Assembly (NCBI GenBank): GCA_003695825.1
Contig: RFHK01000153.1
Location: 1-34,751, forward strand
DNA from: Gammaproteobacteria bacterium
Lineage (GTDB): Bacteria > Pseudomonadota > Gammaproteobacteria > Thiohalobacterales > Thiohalobacteraceae
Direction: 5' to 3'
DNA length: 34,751 bases
How positions within the stretch are numbered: the first letter of the stretch is position 1; every line of letters starts with the position of its first letter. Position numbers and translations under genes: made by a program. Of the stretch, positions 19,699 through 27,735 are shown piece by piece. The notes under the pieces are model-generated. The model saw nothing but the letters and a program-made list of their open reading frames with translations. It searched no databases and was not told the origin of the DNA.

Positions 19699-20927
19699 GC
19701 CGCACCACGCACCTGGGCCGCCCCGAGCAGCTCCACCCAGTGGACCACCGGCAGGTCGGTGCCGGAGGCGAGTTGCAACTGGCAGCCGAGGTTGGCGGTG
19801 ACGATGGCGTCGGCCTCCGCGAGCGGCAGTCGGGCGAGCCGGGCCTCGAGCAGGCGCCGCGCGAGCCGGGGGTGGAGCAGTGACCAGGCCCCGGCGGCGC
19901 CGCAGCAGCGCCAGGGGTCCGGGTCGGGCAGGAGGGTGAAACCGGCGGCCTCCAGGAGTGCCCGCACGCGCTCCCCGGTGCCGAGCCCGTGCGCCAGGGT
20001 GCAGGGAACGTGAAAGACGAGGCGGCGCCAAGGACTGTGGCGGGCCAATCCCCGCACCTGGTCCGGCGTGACCAGCTCGGCGGGGTCCCGCACCGCCGCG
20101 GCGAAGGCCCGCGCGCGGGCCCCCCATGCGGGGTCCGTTGCGAAATAGTCGCCGTACTCGCGCAGGTGCAGGGCACAGCCGCTGGCCACGGCCAGGATAC
20201 CCAGCGGCCGGCCGACCGCCCGCGACCGCTGCTCCCAGGTGCGGATCCAGGCTTTCATGTGGTCTTCCGCCAGGGGGCGCTGGTCCAGGTGCGCGTTGAG
20301 CGCGCCGCAGCAGGCGGGGTGTTCCAGCTCCTCCAGGGACCAGCCGCCGGCTGCGAGCAGGGTCGCCAGGTCGCGGTTCGTCTGCGGGTGGGTGACCGAC
20401 TGGATGCAGCCGCCCAGCACCAGCAGGTCCGGGGCGGCGGGCGGCGGTCGGCGGGGGAGCAGCCGGCGCGGCGGGAGGCGGCGCCGCAGCCCGCCCGGGA
20501 GCAGGAAGGCGAAGTGGCCGGCCAGGTCCAGCAGGGCGGCCGTGCGCTCCGGCCAGGGCAGCAGCCGCCCCAGGAGGCAGCGCAGCAGGCGCCGGTGGAG
20601 AGGACGGGGATGGCGGACCGCAAGGCGCGGGCGCACCTGTGCCAGCACCCGGTGGTAGGCCACGCCGGAGGGACAGGTCGTCTCGCAGGCGCGGCATTCC
20701 AGGCACCGGTCGAGGTGGCGCAGGGCCTCCGGCCCGCTCGGGCCGCCGTCCAGGAACTGGGCCATGAGATCCAGCCGGCCGCGCGGGCTGTCGTTCTCCT
20801 CGCCCAGCAGCCGGTAGGTGGGGCAGGTGGCCAGGCAGAAACCGCAGTGCACGCAGCGGCGCAGGAGGGCCTCGGGGGAAACCTCCCCGGTCGCGGCGGC
20901 GCCTTCCGTCACCGGGCGATCGGTCAC
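19665..20927 (-). CDS. glcF: Glycolate oxidase iron-sulfur subunit GlcF
   Basis: The product is 420 aa from GTG 20927, placed 2 nt after the glcE stop with GGGGTG upstream; GTG 20936 is a possible alternative. Two [4Fe-4S] motifs of the CxxCxxCxxxCP type use Cys25/28/31/35 and Cys75/78/81/85. Two cysteine-rich CCG-type domains follow (PACCGALN and WRCCGAAGAW). GlcF passes electrons from the flavin subunits to the respiratory chain. The middle of the protein is unusually arginine- and proline-rich (about 110-160). The C-terminal tail, QGTSAGRRSR, is encoded in a 34-nt convergent overlap with the PilZ gene. Confidence 0.93.
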   Translation of the reverse strand: MTDRPVTEGAAATGEVSPEALLRRCVHCGFCLATCPTYRLLGEENDSPRGRLDLMAQFLDGGPSGPEALRHLDRCLECRACETTCPSGVAYHRVLAQVRPRLAVRHPRPLHRRLLRCLLGRLLPWPERTAALLDLAGHFAFLLPGGLRRRLPPRRLLPRRPPPAAPDLLVLGGCIQSVTHPQTNRDLATLLAAGGWSLEELEHPACCGALNAHLDQRPLAEDHMKAWIRTWEQRSRAVGRPLGILAVASGCALHLREYGDYFATDPAWGARARAFAAAVRDPAELVTPDQVRGLARHSPWRRLVFHVPCTLAHGLGTGERVRALLEAAGFTLLPDPDPWRCCGAAGAWSLLHPRLARRLLEARLARLPLAEADAIVTANLGCQLQLASGTDLPVVHWVELLGAAQVRGAAQGTSAGRRSR

Positions 20928-20929
20928 GG

Positions 20930-21988
20930 TCAGCACCCCGGGTGCAGCCGGCCGGGGTTGAAGATGCCGGCAGGGTCGAAACTGCGCTTGACCTGCTGGT
21001 TGAGCCACAGCAGTGTCCCCGAGAGCACCTGCCAGGGCCGAGCCGGTGGTTCCTGCCGGAAGCGCACGGCGTAGCCTCCGAGCGTCTGCGCCAGACGCTC
21101 CGGTCCCGGATCGTCCGGGGCGGCGAGCACCCAGCGCTGGGCGCCGCCCCAGTCGAGCAGGGTGGCCTCCAGGTCGTGCCCGCGCACGGGCGCGTTCGGC
21201 GGCACGGAGAGCCGCCAGAGGACGCGGCGGTCGCGGCGCCGGAAGAAGGCCAGGGTCTGGTCGCGCAGGGCGGTCCAGAAGGCGGGATGCTCTTGTTCGC
21301 CGCCCAGGCGGCGGACGGCGGCCCGCACGGCCGCCTCGGTCCCGGCCAGGCGCAGGTGCAGGCGGCCGCCTTCCCAGGCCGCTCCGGTGACGGGGAAGGG
21401 CCGGCGCAGCCAGCGTGCGAGACACGACTGGGCCGCCTCCGCATCCAGCGTGAAGACCCGGCTGCAGGTGGTCTCCGGCAGGGGCGTCACCCGCAGGCTG
21501 ACCTCGAGGATCAGCCCCAGGGTGCCGAGGCTGCCGCAGAGGAGCCGGGAGACGTCGAAACCCGCGACGTTCTTCATGACCCGGCCGCCGAAGTGGAGCA
21601 CCGAGCCCTTGCCGTCGACGAGCGTCAGCCCCAGGACGTGGTCGCGCACCGCGCCTTGCCAGGGGCGTCCGGGCCCGGCCAGGCCGGCGCCGACGGCCCC
21701 CCCGACGGTGCCCCCGGGCGGGAAGGCGGGGGGATCGAAGGGCAGGGCCTGGCCTTCCCGGGCCAGGAGCCGGACCAGTTCCGGAAGCGGTGTGCCCGAG
21801 CGCACACTGACCACCAGTTCCGCCGGCTGGTAGTCGACCACCCCCGTGTGCCCGGTGGTGGCGAGGGGGCGTGCCCGGCACGGATTGCCGAGAAACCCCT
21901 TGCTGCCGGTGCCCAGGGGGGCGATGGGCGTACGGGTGCGGGCGGCCTCCTGGACCTGTTCGGCCAGTTCGCGGGTGCGGTCGCCCAT
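20930..21988 (-). CDS. glcE: Glycolate oxidase FAD-binding subunit GlcE
   Basis: The product is 352 aa with an FAD-binding type-4 (PCMH/VAO-like) fold: IAPLGTGSKGF near the N-terminus, the FPPGGTVGGAVGAGLAGPG flavin loop (about 90-108), and GGRVMKNVAGFDVSRLLCGS. The C-terminus FDPAGIFNPGRL is the family's usual end. It forms the glycolate oxidase complex with GlcD and GlcF and turns glycolate into glyoxylate at the membrane. The start ATG overlaps the glcD stop (ATGA). Confidence 0.93.
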   Translation of the reverse strand: MGDRTRELAEQVQEAARTRTPIAPLGTGSKGFLGNPCRARPLATTGHTGVVDYQPAELVVSVRSGTPLPELVRLLAREGQALPFDPPAFPPGGTVGGAVGAGLAGPGRPWQGAVRDHVLGLTLVDGKGSVLHFGGRVMKNVAGFDVSRLLCGSLGTLGLILEVSLRVTPLPETTCSRVFTLDAEAAQSCLARWLRRPFPVTGAAWEGGRLHLRLAGTEAAVRAAVRRLGGEQEHPAFWTALRDQTLAFFRRRDRRVLWRLSVPPNAPVRGHDLEATLLDWGGAQRWVLAAPDDPGPERLAQTLGGYAVRFRQEPPARPWQVLSGTLLWLNQQVKRSFDPAGIFNPGRLHPGC

Positions 21989-23469
21989 CAGAAGCGCTCC
22001 AGCTCCGGGTGGGGCAGCCGGCCGCGTTGGACGTGCATGCCGCCCAGCTCCGCGCAGCGGTGCAGGGTCGGAATGGCCTTGCCGGGATTGAGCAGTCCCT
22101 TGCCGTCGAAGGCCCGGCGCAGGGCATGGAAGCGCTCCAGTTCACCGCGTCCGAACTGGATGCACATGGCATCGAGCTTCTCCACGCCGACCCCGTGCTC
22201 CCCGGTGATGGTGCCGCCGGCGGCCACGCAGGCCTCCAGGATGCGCCGGCCCAGGGCCTCGGCGGCCTCGCGCTGTTGCGGGACACCGGCGTCGTAGAGG
22301 ATCAAGGGATGGAGGTTGCCGTCGCCGGCGTGGAAGACGTTGGCCACCGCCAGGCCGTGTTCACGGGCCAGGGCGGCGATGGTCTCGAGCACCTCGCCCA
22401 GCCGGTGTCGCGGCAGAGTGCCGTCCATCACGTAGTAGTCCGGCGCCAGGCGGCCCATGGCCGGGAAGGCCGCCTTGCGTCCGGCCCAGAGTCGGCGGCA
22501 GGCCTCCGGGGTGCGTGCCACCTGGATCTCGACGGCACCGCCTTCGGCGAAGCACCTCGCCACCCGCTGCGCGAGGGCCTCGGCCTCCTCCGCGCACCCG
22601 TCGAGTTCGCACAACAGCAACGCCTCGCATTCCGGGTAGCCGGGCCCGAGGTAGGCCGCCACGGCCCGGAGCGCCAGGCGGTCCATCATCTCGAGGCCCG
22701 CGGGCAGGATACCGGCCCGCAGCACGGCGGCGACGGCGTCCCCTGCGCGGCGCAGGGCGTCGAAGGCGGCGAGCACCACACGCACGGACTCCGGGCGCGG
22801 CAGCAGGCGCACGCGCAGCCGGGTCACCACGCCGAGCAGGCCCTCGGAACCACACACCACCGGGAGCAGGTCGAGGCCCGGCCCGTCGAGCCCGCCGCCG
22901 CCCAGGCGCACGGTCTCGCCGTTCATCAGGACCAGGTCGACCGCGAGCAGGTTGTGTACCGTGAGCCCGTACTTGAGACAGTGCACCCCGCCGGCGTTCT
23001 CCGCCACGTTGCCGCCCAGGGTGCAGGCCACCTGCGAAGAGGGGTCCGGGGCGTAGAACAGCCCGAAGGGGGCCACCGCTTCGCCGAGTTCGAGATTGCG
23101 CACGCCGGGCTCCACGGTGGCCGTGCGGGCCTCGGGATCGATCTCCAGGATGCGGTCGAGGCGCGCGAGCGAGAGGACGAGGGCGTCTTCCCGGGGCAGG
23201 GCCCCGCCGGAGAGCCCGGTCCCGGCGCCCCGCGGCACCACCGGGACCTCCAGGGCGTGACACAGGCGCAGGATCGCGGCCACTTCCCCGGCGTCGGCGG
23301 GCACGGCCACCATGCCGGGGCGACGGCGCCGGGCGGTGAGCCCGTCGCAGGCGTAGGGCGCCCATTCGGCGGGACGGGTGAGGAGTTTCGCCCCGGGAGC
23401 CACGGCGGCGAGCCGGCGGGGCAGGTCGGGATGGCGGGCGAGCAGCGGGGTCGGTTCACGAACCGGCAT
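21988..23469 (-). CDS. glcD: Glycolate oxidase catalytic subunit GlcD
   Basis: The product is 493 aa, the usual length. The FAD-binding loop is PRGAGTGLSGG (79-89), followed by DPSSQVACTLGGNVAENAGG. The C-terminal cap carries VFHAGDGNLHP and TGEHGVGVEKL, the flavin/active-site motifs of the GlcD/D-lactate dehydrogenase family. D-lactate or another 2-hydroxyacid is a possible substrate, but the full glcDEF set favours glycolate. It is the first gene of the operon. No glcC regulator or malate synthase gene is adjacent. Confidence 0.94.
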   Translation of the reverse strand: MPVREPTPLLARHPDLPRRLAAVAPGAKLLTRPAEWAPYACDGLTARRRRPGMVAVPADAGEVAAILRLCHALEVPVVPRGAGTGLSGGALPREDALVLSLARLDRILEIDPEARTATVEPGVRNLELGEAVAPFGLFYAPDPSSQVACTLGGNVAENAGGVHCLKYGLTVHNLLAVDLVLMNGETVRLGGGGLDGPGLDLLPVVCGSEGLLGVVTRLRVRLLPRPESVRVVLAAFDALRRAGDAVAAVLRAGILPAGLEMMDRLALRAVAAYLGPGYPECEALLLCELDGCAEEAEALAQRVARCFAEGGAVEIQVARTPEACRRLWAGRKAAFPAMGRLAPDYYVMDGTLPRHRLGEVLETIAALAREHGLAVANVFHAGDGNLHPLILYDAGVPQQREAAEALGRRILEACVAAGGTITGEHGVGVEKLDAMCIQFGRGELERFHALRRAFDGKGLLNPGKAIPTLHRCAELGGMHVQRGRLPHPELERF

Positions 23470-23503
23470 GCACGGTGCCTTTTTCTGCGGGTGACGAGAC
23501 CGT

Positions 23504-23531
23504 ACTCTATCAGAGCCCCCCGGCGGGGCAA
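23504..23531 (-). promoter_or_regulatory. Putative promoter of glcDEF
   Basis: On the minus strand: TTGCCC (23531-23526), a 16-nt spacer and TAGAGT (23509-23504). The -10 box is preceded by TGA, forming an extended -10 (TGnTAGAGT). The predicted start is near 23497, about 28 nt before the glcD ATG. The divergent methyltransferase gene lies on the other side of the same 99-nt gap. Confidence 0.4.
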
Positions 23532-23556
23532 CCGCGCCCGGGGTGTTCGTTCCCGC

Positions 23557-23564
23557 AAGGAGGT
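23557..23564 (+). promoter_or_regulatory. Consensus ribosome binding site of the methyltransferase gene
   Basis: AAGGAGGT is a full match to the anti-Shine-Dalgarno sequence, 4 nt before ATG 23569. It decides the start among the several in-frame codons further upstream. Confidence 0.75.
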
Positions 23565-23568
23565 CGTC

Positions 23569-24225
23569 ATGGAACCGGAATTCTGGCTCGAGCGCTGGCG
23601 CAACGGACAGATCGGATTTCACCGCGAGACCGTTCATCCGCTGCTGGCGCGTTTCTGGCCCGGGCTCGACCTGACGCCGGGCAGCCGCGTGTTCGTGCCT
23701 CTGTGTGGCAAGAGCCGCGACCTGCAGTGGCTGGCGGCGCAGGGATATCGCGTGACCGGCGTGGAGATCAGCCCCCTGGCGGTGGAGGCCTTCTTCCGCG
23801 AGTCCGGCCTGGAGCCGGAGATCGAGGAAGGGCCGCTGCCCTGCTGGCGTGCCGGCGCGATCGAGATCTACTGTGGCGACTTCTTCGCGCTCCCGACGGC
23901 CGTGATCGGCGACTGTGCAGCCGTCTACGACCGTGCGGCCCTGGTGGCCCTGCCACCGGCGATGCGCCTTGCCTACGCCGCCCGGTTGCGCGAGGCCCTG
24001 GCTCCCGGCACCCGGATCCTGCTCGTCACCCTGGAGTACCCCCAGGCGCGGATGGCGGGGCCGCCCTTCTCGGTCGAGGCCGACGAGGTCCGTTCGCTCT
24101 TCGCCCCCACCCATGTCCCCCGCTGCCTGGCCCGCGAGGACGTGCTCGAGGCGCACGAACGCTTCCGTGCCCAGGGCCTCGATCGCCTCGAAGAGGTGGT
24201 CTGGCGGCTCGATCCGCTCACCTAG
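23569..24225 (+). CDS. tpm: Thiopurine S-methyltransferase family protein
   Basis: The product is 218 aa, the usual bacterial TPMT length. It begins EFWLERWRNGQIGFHRETVHP, the family's substrate-site region. The SAM-binding elements are RVFVPLCGKSRDLQWLA and VTGVEISPLAV, followed by GDFFAL and YDRAALVALPPAMR. TPMT transfers a methyl group from SAM to sulfur; bacterial members are also linked to methylation of selenium and tellurium compounds. The physiological substrate here cannot be told from the sequence. It stands alone between glcD (divergent) and the VWA gene (85 nt downstream). Confidence 0.93.
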   Translation: MEPEFWLERWRNGQIGFHRETVHPLLARFWPGLDLTPGSRVFVPLCGKSRDLQWLAAQGYRVTGVEISPLAVEAFFRESGLEPEIEEGPLPCWRAGAIEIYCGDFFALPTAVIGDCAAVYDRAALVALPPAMRLAYAARLREALAPGTRILLVTLEYPQARMAGPPFSVEADEVRSLFAPTHVPRCLAREDVLEAHERFRAQGLDRLEEVVWRLDPLT

Positions 24226-24310
24226 CCCGTGTTCCCCCGCGATAAAGTTCTGCGCCCTGCGTCCGCTACAGGGAAGGATGGAAGCTGCCGGGGGACGGGA
24301 GGCCGGCGGA

Positions 24311-26170
24311 ATGGACCACGAGGGAAGGGTCGCGCGCAGGCTCGCAGGCAGGCGGTTCCGCCTGTGGGTGCTGTTGTTGCTGTGCACGAGCGGCATGCTG
24401 GTCGCACAGCGCCTGCCGGCGGCCGCGCAACCCACCGACGCCGTCCTGGTGATCGACAGTTCCGGAAGCATGAAGCGCACCGATCCCCGGCGCCTGCGGG
24501 TGCCGGCGGCGCGCCTCTTCGCCCGCCTGCTCGGTCCGGGGGACCGCATCGGGGTGATCAGCTTCAGTGACGCCGGCTACCCGGTCGTGCACCTCACGCC
24601 CAACGACGCGGCCCACCGCGCCCGCATCGAGGCCGGCATCGGCAAGGTCTCCGCGAAAGGTGCCTACACCAACCTTCGGGCCGCCGTGCAGGCAGCCCGC
24701 ACGATGCTTGAGCGGGAAGGAGACCCGTCCCACCAACGGCTCGTCCTGCTGCTCTCCGACGGGCACATGGATACCGGGGACGCCAAGCGTGACGCTCGCC
24801 TCGTCGAGGCCCTGTTCTCCGAGGAGTTGCCGCGGCTGAAACGGGACGGGATCCGCCTGCACACCATCGCCTTCACCGAGGCGTCCGACCTCGAGCTGCT
24901 CGCGCGCATGGCGCACGCCACGGGCGGCATCACGCGCCTGGCCTCCAACGACCGGGCGTTGCACCAGGTCTTCGGCGCCCTCTTCGAGACCGCCAAGCAG
25001 CCGGACATGCTGCCGATCGAGCACGGTGAGTTCCTCGTCGACGACGCGGTGGGCGAGTTCACCGTGGTGGCCTCCAAGGCCCGGCCCGACGTGCGCATCG
25101 TGCTGGAGATGCCCGACGGGCGGCGCATCGCGGCGGTCAACGCCGGGCGGGCCGTGCACTGGTTCCAGTCCGATACCTTCGACATGATCACCGTGGAGGG
25201 GCCGCCCCCGGGTACCTGGCGGCTGCTCGCGGCCGACCCCGCCGGGGGCAACCGGGCCTACGTGGTCACCGACCTGGGCCTGCACGCAGAGATCACACCG
25301 ACCTCACCCCGCCAGGGCGACACCCTGACCGTGCGTGCCTGGCTGACCCGCGGCCAGGCCCGGCTGACCCGGCCGGAGGTCCTGGCCGCCACCGGCTTCC
25401 GGGCCGAGATCGAGCCCGAGCAGGGGCAGGGCCGGGTCCTGCCACTGGCCGACAGCGGGGTGGCCGGTGACGAGCAGGCCGGTGACGCCTGCTACGCCAA
25501 CCAGCTCCGGCTCGCCGACCCCGGCGCCTACCGGGTCCGGGTACGGGCCGAGAGCAGCACCTTCCGCCGCGAGAAGGTGCTCCATTTCGACGTGGCGCCG
25601 GTGCCTGCTTCCGCGGAGGCGGCGGGCGAAGGGCCGGTCCCGGACCGGTCGCCGGCACCGGCACAACCGTCACCGCCGCAGCAGGGCAAGCCGGCGAACC
25701 CCCCGGCGGTGGATGCCGCCGCGCCGCCGGATGGCAAGGGGGCCGCCACCAAGGCTGCCCCCGCCACACCGGCCGCGGCGGTGGAAGAGCCCCTGCTGCC
25801 GCCCGCGGCCCTGGAAGAGGAAGAGACGGTCAGCCTGTGGACGGTACTCGGGCTCTTTCTCGCGCTCAACCTCATCATCGGCGGGGCCCTCGGCGGCTGG
25901 CTGCTGTGGCGGCGACGCCGGCAGGCTGGACAGGCGGAGAAAGACGCGGAGGATCCGACCGACCTCTCCTGGCTCGATCTCGACGAGGAGGACGGGGCGC
26001 CCGAGGCCGCATCGGCAGCGGAGAACGGCGGGGAAACGCCGGCGGAGGGTGATGGCGGCGAGGCGGCGGAAGCGCCCGCCGACGCGGCCGCCGAGGCCGA
26101 AGGCACCGGGTCGGACGTGCAGGAGGCCTCCGGTGAGGCATTCCGCCGGGTGGAGGGGGATGCGGCATGA
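24311..26170 (+). CDS. Membrane-anchored von Willebrand factor A protein
   Basis: The product is 619 aa. ATG 24311 is preferred over ATG 24278 because GGGAGG (24297-24302) is spaced correctly for it. A signal/anchor segment (about 16-40) leads into a VWA domain with an intact metal site: Asp49-x-Ser51-x-Ser53, Thr120 and Asp150. A beta-rich region (about 240-430) resembles extracellular adhesion or carbohydrate-binding folds. A proline/alanine linker follows (about 435-500), then a transmembrane helix (about 509-530), RRRR, and an 80-residue acidic tail. By the positive-inside rule the VWA domain is periplasmic and the tail cytoplasmic. It overlaps the coiled-coil gene by 4 nt. I do not recognise a specific function; it may be an envelope scaffold or metal-dependent adhesion protein. 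Confidence 0.85.
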   Translation: MDHEGRVARRLAGRRFRLWVLLLLCTSGMLVAQRLPAAAQPTDAVLVIDSSGSMKRTDPRRLRVPAARLFARLLGPGDRIGVISFSDAGYPVVHLTPNDAAHRARIEAGIGKVSAKGAYTNLRAAVQAARTMLEREGDPSHQRLVLLLSDGHMDTGDAKRDARLVEALFSEELPRLKRDGIRLHTIAFTEASDLELLARMAHATGGITRLASNDRALHQVFGALFETAKQPDMLPIEHGEFLVDDAVGEFTVVASKARPDVRIVLEMPDGRRIAAVNAGRAVHWFQSDTFDMITVEGPPPGTWRLLAADPAGGNRAYVVTDLGLHAEITPTSPRQGDTLTVRAWLTRGQARLTRPEVLAATGFRAEIEPEQGQGRVLPLADSGVAGDEQAGDACYANQLRLADPGAYRVRVRAESSTFRREKVLHFDVAPVPASAEAAGEGPVPDRSPAPAQPSPPQQGKPANPPAVDAAAPPDGKGAATKAAPATPAAAVEEPLLPPAALEEEETVSLWTVLGLFLALNLIIGGALGGWLLWRRRRQAGQAEKDAEDPTDLSWLDLDEEDGAPEAASAAENGGETPAEGDGGEAAEAPADAAAEAEGTGSDVQEASGEAFRRVEGDAA

Positions 26171-27591
26171 TCCACGTCACCATGAGCGTACTCTACGTGT
26201 TCCTGGCCGCGCTGGAGCTGGTGATCCTGCTCGGGGGTTTGACCGTGCTCCTGGCGCTGCGCTACCGCCGCAGCCGGCGGCGCATCGCCGCGCTCGAGGG
26301 GGCGCTGCGCGAGGCGCGCAGCCGCTTCCGGGTGATCCGCGAGAAGGGGCGTACCGTCAAGGAGGCGGGTGACTATGTGTCGCTGCTCGAGGAACAGATC
26401 CGGCAGAGCCGCGCGCAGCTCGGCGAGGACGTCTTCCAATACCTCAAGCCGGCCGCGGGCGAGGAGGCGGACGACCGCCGGCGACTGCTGGCCGTCCGGC
26501 AGCGCTTCCTGGAGCTCGAGCACCATGCCCAGCAGGTGCGTAACGATCCCCGCGCCCGCGAGACACACTGGGCGAAGGGACTGGAGGACCTGCTCTCCCG
26601 GATCCTGCCGGCGTCTCCGGAACCCGGGCCGGCCGCGTCGCAAGCCGTATCGCCCACGGCCCGGGCCTCTCTGCCGCCCCTGCGCGACGCCCTTCGGGAA
26701 CAGATGACCCTGATCGAGGAACTGCGCGGCCTGCTGGAGACCGAGCTGACGGATTCCGCGCAGGCCGAGGAGATCCTCACGCGCCTGGAACAGGCCGAGG
26801 CACATGCCCGGGAGATGGAGGACCTGCTGGCGCAAATCGAGGCCGGGGACAGCGGGGAAGGGCACGCCGCCGCGGTGGAGGCGGACCAGTTGCGTCGCCT
26901 GGTGGGCAGCCAGGAGGACACCATCGCCCAGCTCGAGGGCATGGTCCAGGGCCTGCTCGCCGGCCAGGACTCGCCCCAGCCACTGGGCGAGATGATCGAG
27001 CGGATCCAGCGCACCAACCGCGAGCTGGGGACCTGCGTGACCGTGCTGGAGGACGAGAACGCCCGGCTGCGTGACGAAATCGCCGGGCTCCAGGAACGGG
27101 TGGCGGAACTCGAGGCGGCCCAGGGCGAGGCGCCGCCGGAGGCACCGGCCGCGCGGGAAGGCGCGGAAGACGCTCCCCCGGGCGCCGACCCCGGGCCGGC
27201 CCACGACGCCTCCCCGGCCGCCATGGCGGCCGCAAGGGCCGAGGACGCTGAAAACACCGAAAACGTCGAAGACGCCGAAGACGTCCAAAGGGCCGAAGAC
27301 GCCGACGAAGTAGCCGAAGAGGCCGAAGACGCGGAGCAAGAGGACGTCGCACCGACCCCGCCGGAGGTGGCCTCCGGGCCCGAGGATCCGCCGGTGCGGG
27401 TGCAGCCGCCGGAAGACATCGACCTGGCGGATACCGTCCCCGCCGACGCAGCCGGTCCGGAACCCGGGGAGGCGGGCGACCCCGCCGAGGCTGCGGGGGA
27501 TGCCGGCGAAGCGGCGCCTTCCCGGACCGGCACCGACGATGCCGGCCTGCCGCCGCGCCGCCCGGCCCCGAGCTGGACCCGCGACCTCTGA
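26167..27591 (+). CDS. Membrane-anchored coiled-coil protein with acidic tail
   Basis: The product is 474 aa. One N-terminal membrane span (about 9-31) is followed by RYRRSRRR, placing the rest in the cytoplasm. Residues 35-110 and 170-320 are heptad-rich coiled coil. From about 320 to the end the chain is disordered and rich in Ala, Glu, Asp and Pro, with a short near-repeat of Ala-Glu-Asp (about 358-393). No catalytic motif is visible. Its 4-nt overlap with the VWA gene and the similar acidic cytoplasmic tails suggest one membrane complex. It is 144 nt upstream of the PBP1B gene, which has its own likely promoter. The function is unknown. Confidence 0.75.
   Translation: MIHVTMSVLYVFLAALELVILLGGLTVLLALRYRRSRRRIAALEGALREARSRFRVIREKGRTVKEAGDYVSLLEEQIRQSRAQLGEDVFQYLKPAAGEEADDRRRLLAVRQRFLELEHHAQQVRNDPRARETHWAKGLEDLLSRILPASPEPGPAASQAVSPTARASLPPLRDALREQMTLIEELRGLLETELTDSAQAEEILTRLEQAEAHAREMEDLLAQIEAGDSGEGHAAAVEADQLRRLVGSQEDTIAQLEGMVQGLLAGQDSPQPLGEMIERIQRTNRELGTCVTVLEDENARLRDEIAGLQERVAELEAAQGEAPPEAPAAREGAEDAPPGADPGPAHDASPAAMAAARAEDAENTENVEDAEDVQRAEDADEVAEEAEDAEQEDVAPTPPEVASGPEDPPVRVQPPEDIDLADTVPADAAGPEPGEAGDPAEAAGDAGEAAPSRTGTDDAGLPPRRPAPSWTRDL
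27240..27345 (+). repeat. Degenerate 9-bp coding microrepeat (GCCGAAGAC)
   Basis: GCCGAAGAC occurs at 27274-27282, 27292-27300 and 27322-27330, with GTCGAAGAC at 27265-27273 and more diverged copies around them. It encodes the Glu/Asp/Ala tract in the tail of the coiled-coil protein. The tract uses GAA heavily whereas the rest of the gene prefers GAG, which suggests recent slippage expansion. Confidence 0.6.
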
Positions 27592-27691
27592 GTCCTGCCC
27601 GCCCGGCGGCCCTTCCCGGCCGCGCGGGTGGCACCCCCTGAAACCCCGGGACCTCGCTGCTACCTGCACGCCCGAGCCAGGCGGTGCGAGC

Positions 27692-27700
27692 TGGTATGAT
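27692..27700 (+). promoter_or_regulatory. Putative extended -10 promoter of the PBP1B gene
   Basis: TGGTATGAT is an extended -10 element (TGnTATGAT). No good -35 box lies 16-18 nt upstream, which is acceptable for this promoter type. The predicted start is near 27707, about 29 nt before ATG 27736. The rest of the 144-nt gap holds only an imperfect GC hairpin (27597-27632). Confidence 0.45.
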
Positions 27701-27735
27701 GGCGGCATCGACCGGCCGTCGCTGTTCCGAGGTCC

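Noticed and set aside
24254-24310. Sigma-28-like element, TAAAGTTC near 24244-24251 with a weak downstream half, before the VWA gene
   Set aside because: The -10 half matches the GCCGATAA consensus poorly and there is no flagellar context.
27597-27632. Imperfect GC-rich hairpin after the coiled-coil gene, considered as a terminator
   Set aside because: Only about 11 of 15 positions pair and no T-run follows.
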